A stretch of DNA of 8,799 nt from an uncultured Methanofollis sp. (lineage in GTDB: Archaea > Halobacteriota > Methanomicrobia > Methanomicrobiales > Methanofollaceae). A program made the translations under genes and the position numbers. The notes under the pieces were generated by a model. That model saw only the letters and a list, made by a program, of their open reading frames with translations. It was not told the DNA's origin and did not search any database. Location: the NCBI RefSeq assembly GCF_937919355.1, contig NZ_CALFSA010000154.1:1-8799 (forward strand), in the 5' to 3' direction. Below are positions 5,253 to 8,799 of this stretch, piece after piece; within the stretch, counting starts at the first letter, position 1, and every line of letters begins with the position of its first letter.

Positions 5253-6752
5253 TCAGACCACCCCTTCCTCGGCAAGCAACCTCTTCAAACGCTCCTCGGC
5301 CTCGACACACGCCTCTGCCGCATCCTTCACCCGCTCCAGCCCCTCTTCGGCCGTCATCGGGTCCTCCTCGACCACAGGCTCAACATAGAGCGAGATGTTC
5401 AGGTTATGGTCCTCCCCCCTGATCTCGTCGAGCGTCGCCACCCGCACCGCACCCGGCACGTCCTGACATCCCTCGTACCACGCATAGATCCGGTCCACAT
5501 GCTCGGGACAGAGGTGGTTCTGATTCCGCCCCTTCTGGTACTCCCCCGAGGCATCAATGAAGAGCACCCGGCCCCGGAGACGTTCCTCCTTCTGCCACCT
5601 GAAGACCAGAATGCAGGCTGCAAGCGTTGTCCCGTAGAAGAGGTTCGGCCCAAGACCGATCACCCCCTCCAGCAGGTCCATCTCCAGGAGCGCCTTTCTG
5701 ATCCGCCCCTCGGCCCCTTTCCTGAAGAGCGCACCCTGCGGCAGCACAATCGCCATCCGTCCGTTCGGCTTCGCCATCGAGGCGATCATGTGCTGGACCC
5801 AGGCGAAATCGCCATAACTCTGGGGCGGCATCCCGGCAAAATTCCGGCCAAAGGGATCGTGCTCCCAGACCTCCTCCCCCCACTTCTTCAGGGAGAAGGG
5901 CGGGTTTGCCACCACGCAGTCGAAGGTCTGCAGACGGTCCTGCTCCACAAACGCCGGGTTCCGGAGCGTGTCCCCCCGCACGATCTGGAAATCCTCACGG
6001 CCGTGCAGGATCAGGTTCATCCGGGCGATCGAGGAGGTGGTCATATTCTTCTCCTGCCCGTAGAGGTGGAGGAGGTTGATGTCGCCCCCGTGCTCCTGCA
6101 CATAGGAAAGAGCCTCCAGCAGCATCCCGGCCGTCCCCACCGCCGGATCATAGATGTTCTCCCTCTCCTGCGGCTTGAGGATCCGCATCATCAACCTGAT
6201 GACCATCCTCGGCGTGTAGAACTCGCCGGCCGCCTTATTCGACTCGTCCGCAAACTTCTTGATGAGATACTCGTAGGCCCGCCCGGCGATGTCGGGCTCC
6301 ACAGAGGCGTTCGAGAGGTTTTTCTCCGAGAAGTGTTCGATCAGGTCCTTGAGCAGGGCGTCGGGGAGGCGCTCCTTGTTCGACCACTGCACATCCCCGA
6401 AGATCTGGCTGAGCGTCCTCTCGTTTGCGTGCTCGATACACCGCATCGCGTCCTGGATCGCCTTCCCGATATCCTCGCTCTGTCCCCTGATAGTCTTCCA
6501 GTGGCAGCCTGTGGGGATCAGGAAACGAAAATTCTCCCTGTACTCCGCCTCCTCGATATTTTCATGGGCTTCTTCAAGGGCGGCATCATACTCTTCGTCG
6601 TACACATCGCAGATCCGCTTCAGGAAGAGGAGGGGGAAGATGTAGGTCTTGAAATCAGCCGCGTCGATCGGGCCGCGGAGGATGTTCGCGGCCTCAAAGA
6701 GCCATGATTCCAGTTCTGAAAGTGAAAGAGTGTTCTGTTCGTCTGGATCCAT
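5253..6752 (-). CDS. hsdM: Type I DNA methyltransferase subunit HsdM, first copy
   Basis: The 499-aa product is full length for HsdM. The N-terminal helical domain (about 10-165) includes LRGPIDAADFKTYIFPLLFL (25-44). The catalytic domain shows motif X GEFYTP (176-181), motif I DPAVGTAGMLL (202-212) and motif IV NPPF (283-286), marking an N6-adenine methyltransferase. Motif I has Val where DPACG is usual; the glycines are kept, so cofactor binding is still plausible. The C-terminus (about 465-497) is a charged helix. The start has AGGTGG (6762-6767) 9 nt upstream. It is the first gene of the restriction-modification operon, and its stop abuts the start of the second hsdM. One HsdM gene normally supplies both methyltransferase subunits of an M2S complex; two intact tandem paralogues suggest an M1-M2-S heterotrimer or a duplication under way. 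Confidence 0.94.
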   Translation of the reverse strand: MDPDEQNTLSLSELESWLFEAANILRGPIDAADFKTYIFPLLFLKRICDVYDEEYDAALEEAHENIEEAEYRENFRFLIPTGCHWKTIRGQSEDIGKAIQDAMRCIEHANERTLSQIFGDVQWSNKERLPDALLKDLIEHFSEKNLSNASVEPDIAGRAYEYLIKKFADESNKAAGEFYTPRMVIRLMMRILKPQERENIYDPAVGTAGMLLEALSYVQEHGGDINLLHLYGQEKNMTTSSIARMNLILHGREDFQIVRGDTLRNPAFVEQDRLQTFDCVVANPPFSLKKWGEEVWEHDPFGRNFAGMPPQSYGDFAWVQHMIASMAKPNGRMAIVLPQGALFRKGAEGRIRKALLEMDLLEGVIGLGPNLFYGTTLAACILVFRWQKEERLRGRVLFIDASGEYQKGRNQNHLCPEHVDRIYAWYEGCQDVPGAVRVATLDEIRGEDHNLNISLYVEPVVEEDPMTAEEGLERVKDAAEACVEAEERLKRLLAEEGVV

Positions 6753-6755
6753 CGA

Positions 6756-6932
6756 TTATATCCACCTGATATCTGTCAAGATGTCGATCTTCCCACCTAA
6801 AAGCAGATCGAAAGCAATCAGGGGAAAATAATGACATTTTTGAGATATAATTAGGAGAATAAGGTTTTTGTTGAATCGCTCATGAAACGAAGTTTCAAGC
6901 AGTTCTTTGAAAACCACCTCGGTAGTTTTCAT
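6756..6932 (-). CDS. 58-aa small ORF or decayed regulator directly upstream of hsdM1
   Basis: A minus-strand frame from an ATG at 6932 runs 58 codons to TAA at 6756-6758, only 3 nt before the hsdM1 ATG. It starts MKTTEVVFKELLETSFHERF, which reads like a genuine protein start; from memory it resembles the beginning of some archaeal winged-helix regulators, a weak recollection only. The remainder is hydrophobic and matches nothing I know. The first nine codons are duplicated: an upstream ATG at 6963 also begins MKTTEVVFK, has the better ribosome site (TGAGG, 7 nt spacing), but shifts frame and stops after 22 codons because the duplicated unit is 31 bp. The frame could be a small operon leader gene, possibly regulatory, or a gene damaged by the duplication. 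Alternatively the region is only the hsd promoter. Confidence 0.35.
   Translation of the reverse strand: MKTTEVVFKELLETSFHERFNKNLILLIISQKCHYFPLIAFDLLLGGKIDILTDIRWI
6762..6767 (-). promoter_or_regulatory. Ribosome binding site of hsdM1
   Basis: AGGTGG on the minus strand lies 9 nt before the ATG at 6752 and is complementary to the 16S rRNA 3' end. It supports that start and lies inside the last codons of the 58-codon frame, as expected for translational coupling if that frame is real. Confidence 0.6.
6844..6853 (-). promoter_or_regulatory. Possible TATA box for the hsd operon
   Basis: The minus strand reads TAATTATATC here, an archaeal TATA-like element about 95 nt upstream of hsdM1. Transcription would start near 6820. 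Three palindromes lie further upstream at about 42, 72 and 103 bp. The element falls inside the 58-codon frame, so either that frame is not coding or the promoter lies elsewhere. Confidence 0.3.
6883..6897. repeat. Short palindrome TGAAAC-GAA-GTTTCA
   Basis: A perfect 6-bp inverted repeat with a 3-nt loop. Its half-sites resemble those of the two neighbouring palindromes (TGAAAAC and GTTTTCA), and its centre (6890) is about 29.5 bp from the next one, close to three helical turns. Confidence 0.45.
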
Positions 6933-6967
6933 GGTATTTGAAAACCACCTCAGTGGTTTTCATGGTA
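6906..6967. repeat. Tandem 31-bp direct repeat, two copies, each palindromic
   Basis: The copies span 6906-6936 and 6937-6967 and differ at two positions. The right copy contains a perfect inverted repeat with a 10-bp stem (6939-6948 and 6953-6962) around the loop CTCA. The left copy has the same structure with one mismatch (6908-6917 and 6922-6931). The 31-bp period is about three helical turns. Read on the minus strand each copy begins with ATG and encodes MKTTEVVFK, and the two differences are both synonymous in that frame. No spacers separate the copies, so this is not a CRISPR array. Confidence 0.85.
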
Positions 6968-7148
6968 AATCCTCATGTTCAAGTCGATGTGCCTTTCTGG
7001 TTCCCTGAGGAGAAACGTGTACCCCCTACCCTCCCCGCATAGGCACTCGGAACTGATCGCCACCAGAAATGATCCCGGAAACAACAATTCCAAAATCAGA
7101 ACAACTCAACGAGAAAAACCGTGTGAAGATCCAGAATTGACTTCAAAA
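6968..7148. other. Non-coding gap between the tRNA and the repeats
   Basis: I see no credible reading frame on either strand; plus-strand frames here run into the antisense of the tRNA. The minus strand begins with TTTT directly after the tRNA, a likely tRNA terminator, and has a second T5 tract near 7114-7118. No C/D box or other RNA signature is evident. Confidence 0.5.
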
Positions 7149-7258
7149 TGCTGCGAGGGGGATCCGAACCCCCGACCTCCAGATATCTCAGATCTGGGCG
7201 CTCCGTGTTGCTCAAAACCCTATGAGTCTGGCGCCCTAACCAACTAGGCCACCGCAGC
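7149..7258 (-). tRNA. tRNA-Met (anticodon CAU), elongator type, with a 36-nt intron
   Basis: Every arm of the cloverleaf can be drawn. The acceptor is GCTGCGG paired with TCGCAGC, discriminator A; the D stem is GCCT/GGGC; the anticodon stem is CCAGA/TCTGG; the T stem is GGGGG/CCCCC with loop TTCGGAT. The anticodon CAT is at 7222-7224. The intron (7185-7220) sits at the canonical site between positions 37 and 38. The spliced tRNA is 74 nt and no CCA is encoded. The splice region forms an ideal bulge-helix-bulge: a 4-bp CUCA/UGAG helix flanked by the 3-nt bulges UA^G and AU^A, each cut after its second base. The anticodon stem lacks the three G-C pairs of initiators, so this is the elongator. 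A CAU tRNA-Ile is less likely, since intron-bearing CAU genes in Euryarchaeota are typically elongator tRNA-Met. Confidence 0.95.
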
Positions 7259-7280
7259 ACGAGTGTTTGCACCTAAGTGC

Positions 7281-7288
7281 ATTATAAC
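7281..7288 (-). promoter_or_regulatory. TATA-like box for tRNA-Met
   Basis: The minus strand reads GTTATAAT, centred about 26 nt upstream of the mature tRNA 5' end, the usual archaeal TATA spacing for a start at or close to the tRNA. It lies in the 72-nt gap between the pycA stop and the tRNA, which suggests independent transcription. Confidence 0.45.
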
Positions 7289-7330
7289 AAGGACGGATGG
7301 ATTAATAAAGGTTATTGTGGGGAGGGGGGT

Positions 7331-8799
7331 TCAGCGCCTCATCTTGTTGATGTAGACGTTGACCGCGGCGGAGATCGCCGCCGTCTCCTTCCCCTGGCGG
7401 AGAGAGTCGGCGAGGGTCTGCATGCGGGTCTCCTCCTCGCGCAGGTACCGCCGGAGACTCTGGGCGATATGCTCCTCCTGGAGGAAGTGGGTGTGCGTGT
7501 TCCCGAGCACGAACTCCCGATTGTGCATGATCGCGTGGTGGAGGGGCAGCGTCGTCTTCACCCCGAGGATGACATACTCGTAGATCGCCCGGCGCATCCT
7601 CTCGATCGCCTCCATCCTCGTCTGCCCGTGGGCGCAGAGCTTCGAGATCATCGAGTCGTAGTTCGGCGGGATCGTGTAGCCCATGTGGATGCCTGAGTCC
7701 ACCCTGATCCCCGGACCGCCCGGCGAGCGGTACCGGACAATCTTGCCCGGGTCTGCCTGGAAGTTGTTCAGCGGGTCCTCGGCATTGATCCGGCACTCGA
7801 TCGCGTGCCCCCGGATCGAGACATCCTCCTGGTCGAAGGGGATGTCCTGCCCGGCGGCGATGGCGATCTGCTGCTTCACGATATCGATGCCCGTGATCAT
7901 CTCGGTGATCGTGTGCTCCACCTGGAGACGGGTGTTCATCTCCATGAAATAGTAGTTCCCGTCAGAATAGAGGAACTCCACCGTGCCCGCGTTCTTGTAA
8001 TGAGACGTCTTTGCGACAGTCACCGCCGAGGCCGCCATCCTCTCCCGCAGGTCGTCCGTCATGATCGGACAGGGCGCCTCCTCCACCAGTTTCTGGTGGC
8101 GGCGCTGGATCGAGCACTCGCGGTCGTAGAGGTGGAGAGTCTTCCCGTACCTGTCCGCGAGCACCTGGAACTCGATGTGGCGGGGCTTCGTCAGGTACTT
8201 CTCGATGAAGACCGTCGGGTCGCCGAAGGCCGACTCCGCGATCTTCATGCTCCCCTTGATCGCCTCCTCCAGTTCTGCCGGCGAATTGACGACATGCATG
8301 CCGATACCGCCGCCGCCCGCGCTCGCCTTCACGATCACCGGGTACCCGATCTCCTCCGCGACCTTCGCCGCCTCGTCGAGACTCGTGATCCCGCCCGGCG
8401 TGCCGGGCAGCACAGGCACGCCCGCCGCCTTCATCGTCTGCTTGCTCTCGATCTTCGAGCCCATCATCTCGATGGTCTTCCAGGACGGGCCGATGTAGGT
8501 GAGGCCCTCCTCCTCGACGAGTTTCGCAAACTTCGCGTTCTCGGCAAGGAACCCGTAGCCCGGGTGGACCGCCTCGGCGCCCGACATCTTGGCAATCTCG
8601 ACGATCCTCTCCATGTTCAGGTAACTCTTCTGCGGCGGGGCCTCGCCGACGAAGAAGGCCTCGTCCGCATACTTCACATGGAGGGCGTTCTTGTCGGGGG
8701 CCGAGTAGATCGCGACCGTCTCGATCCCGAGTTCGCGGCAACCACGCATCGCCCTGATGGCGATCTCGCCCCTGTTTGCGATGAGCACCTTCTCAAAAT
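7331..8799 (-). CDS. pycA: Pyruvate carboxylase subunit A (biotin carboxylase), 5' end just outside the window
   Basis: This ATP-grasp enzyme carboxylates biotin on its partner subunit with ATP and bicarbonate; in methanogens the two-subunit pyruvate carboxylase then makes oxaloacetate from pyruvate for biosynthesis. Numbering from the GTG at 8788, the product has 485 residues. Visible features are LIANRGEIAIR (2-12), the ATP-binding loop KASAGGGGIGM (154-164), RRHQKLVEEAP (229-239) with His231 and Lys233, Glu271, the metal and catalytic block EMNTRLQVEH (283-292), and Arg362 of the active site. No biotin carrier domain follows, as expected for subunit A. The frame is open to the window edge and adds FEK before this GTG, which fits family N-termini of the MxxFEKVLIANRGE kind, so the true start lies just beyond 8799. 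An acetyl- or propionyl-CoA carboxylase role is less likely in a methanogen. tRNA-Met follows 72 nt downstream. Confidence 0.9.
   Translation of the reverse strand, partial: FEKVLIANRGEIAIRAMRGCRELGIETVAIYSAPDKNALHVKYADEAFFVGEAPPQKSYLNMERIVEIAKMSGAEAVHPGYGFLAENAKFAKLVEEEGLTYIGPSWKTIEMMGSKIESKQTMKAAGVPVLPGTPGGITSLDEAAKVAEEIGYPVIVKASAGGGGIGMHVVNSPAELEEAIKGSMKIAESAFGDPTVFIEKYLTKPRHIEFQVLADRYGKTLHLYDRECSIQRRHQKLVEEAPCPIMTDDLRERMAASAVTVAKTSHYKNAGTVEFLYSDGNYYFMEMNTRLQVEHTITEMITGIDIVKQQIAIAAGQDIPFDQEDVSIRGHAIECRINAEDPLNNFQADPGKIVRYRSPGGPGIRVDSGIHMGYTIPPNYDSMISKLCAHGQTRMEAIERMRRAIYEYVILGVKTTLPLHHAIMHNREFVLGNTHTHFLQEEHIAQSLRRYLREEETRMQTLADSLRQGKETAAISAAVNVYINKMRR

Noticed and set aside
3591..6707. A 1038-codon open frame on the plus strand
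   Set aside because: It lies opposite hsdS, hsdM2 and hsdM1, is made largely of Arg, His, Pro and Leu, and shows no domain. GC-rich genes commonly leave long open frames on the opposite strand.
6906..6967. A minimal CRISPR array
   Set aside because: Only two units exist, they are directly adjacent with no spacer, and no cas gene is present.
6975..7247. A 90-codon plus-strand frame
   Set aside because: It runs across the antisense of the tRNA-Met gene and its intron and has no ribosome site or recognisable product.
7962..8741. A 259-codon minus-strand frame inside pycA
   Set aside because: It is an out-of-frame shadow rich in Arg and Gly, while the pycA frame carries all biotin carboxylase motifs.

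Overview
The window looks like chromosomal DNA from a methanogenic euryarchaeon, most likely of the order Methanomicrobiales. This is an inference from three things: a stand-alone biotin carboxylase subunit of the archaeal pyruvate carboxylase type, an elongator tRNA-Met gene split by an intron with a textbook archaeal bulge-helix-bulge splice motif, and GC-rich coding DNA with GGAGG-type ribosome binding sites. All convincing genes are on the minus strand, so the locus is read from right to left.

Right part (7149-8799): the biotin carboxylase subunit (pycA), cut by the window edge just short of its start codon, followed by the intron-containing tRNA-Met gene with its own TATA-like box. These are core genes.

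Middle (6753-7148): an AT-richer gap between the tRNA 3' end and the defence locus. It holds a 31-bp tandem duplication, phased palindromes, and a 58-codon reading frame that ends 3 nt before the first hsdM.

Left part (1-6752): a type I restriction-modification locus in the order hsdM1, hsdM2, hsdS, then a three-gene accessory cassette, then hsdR (first 205 codons only, running off the left edge). The two hsdM genes are full-length, abutting, diverged paralogues, where the usual locus has one. HsdS has two target recognition domains; the second is encoded by DNA of about 28-30% GC inside a GC-rich gene, so it was probably acquired by recombination. The cassette between hsdS and hsdR encodes a TIGR04255-like protein, a 183-aa protein I do not recognise, and a small HEPN-like protein. 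They are spaced 0 and 2 nt apart and almost certainly cotranscribed.

The likely joint function is DNA methylation (M1, M2, S), restriction (R plus M and S), and an accessory module of unknown mechanism. Its position between hsdS and hsdR matches that of the HEPN anticodon nuclease PrrC in the E. coli EcoprrI locus, which suggests a second-line abortive defence. The doubled hsdM and this cassette are the most promising candidates for something undescribed.
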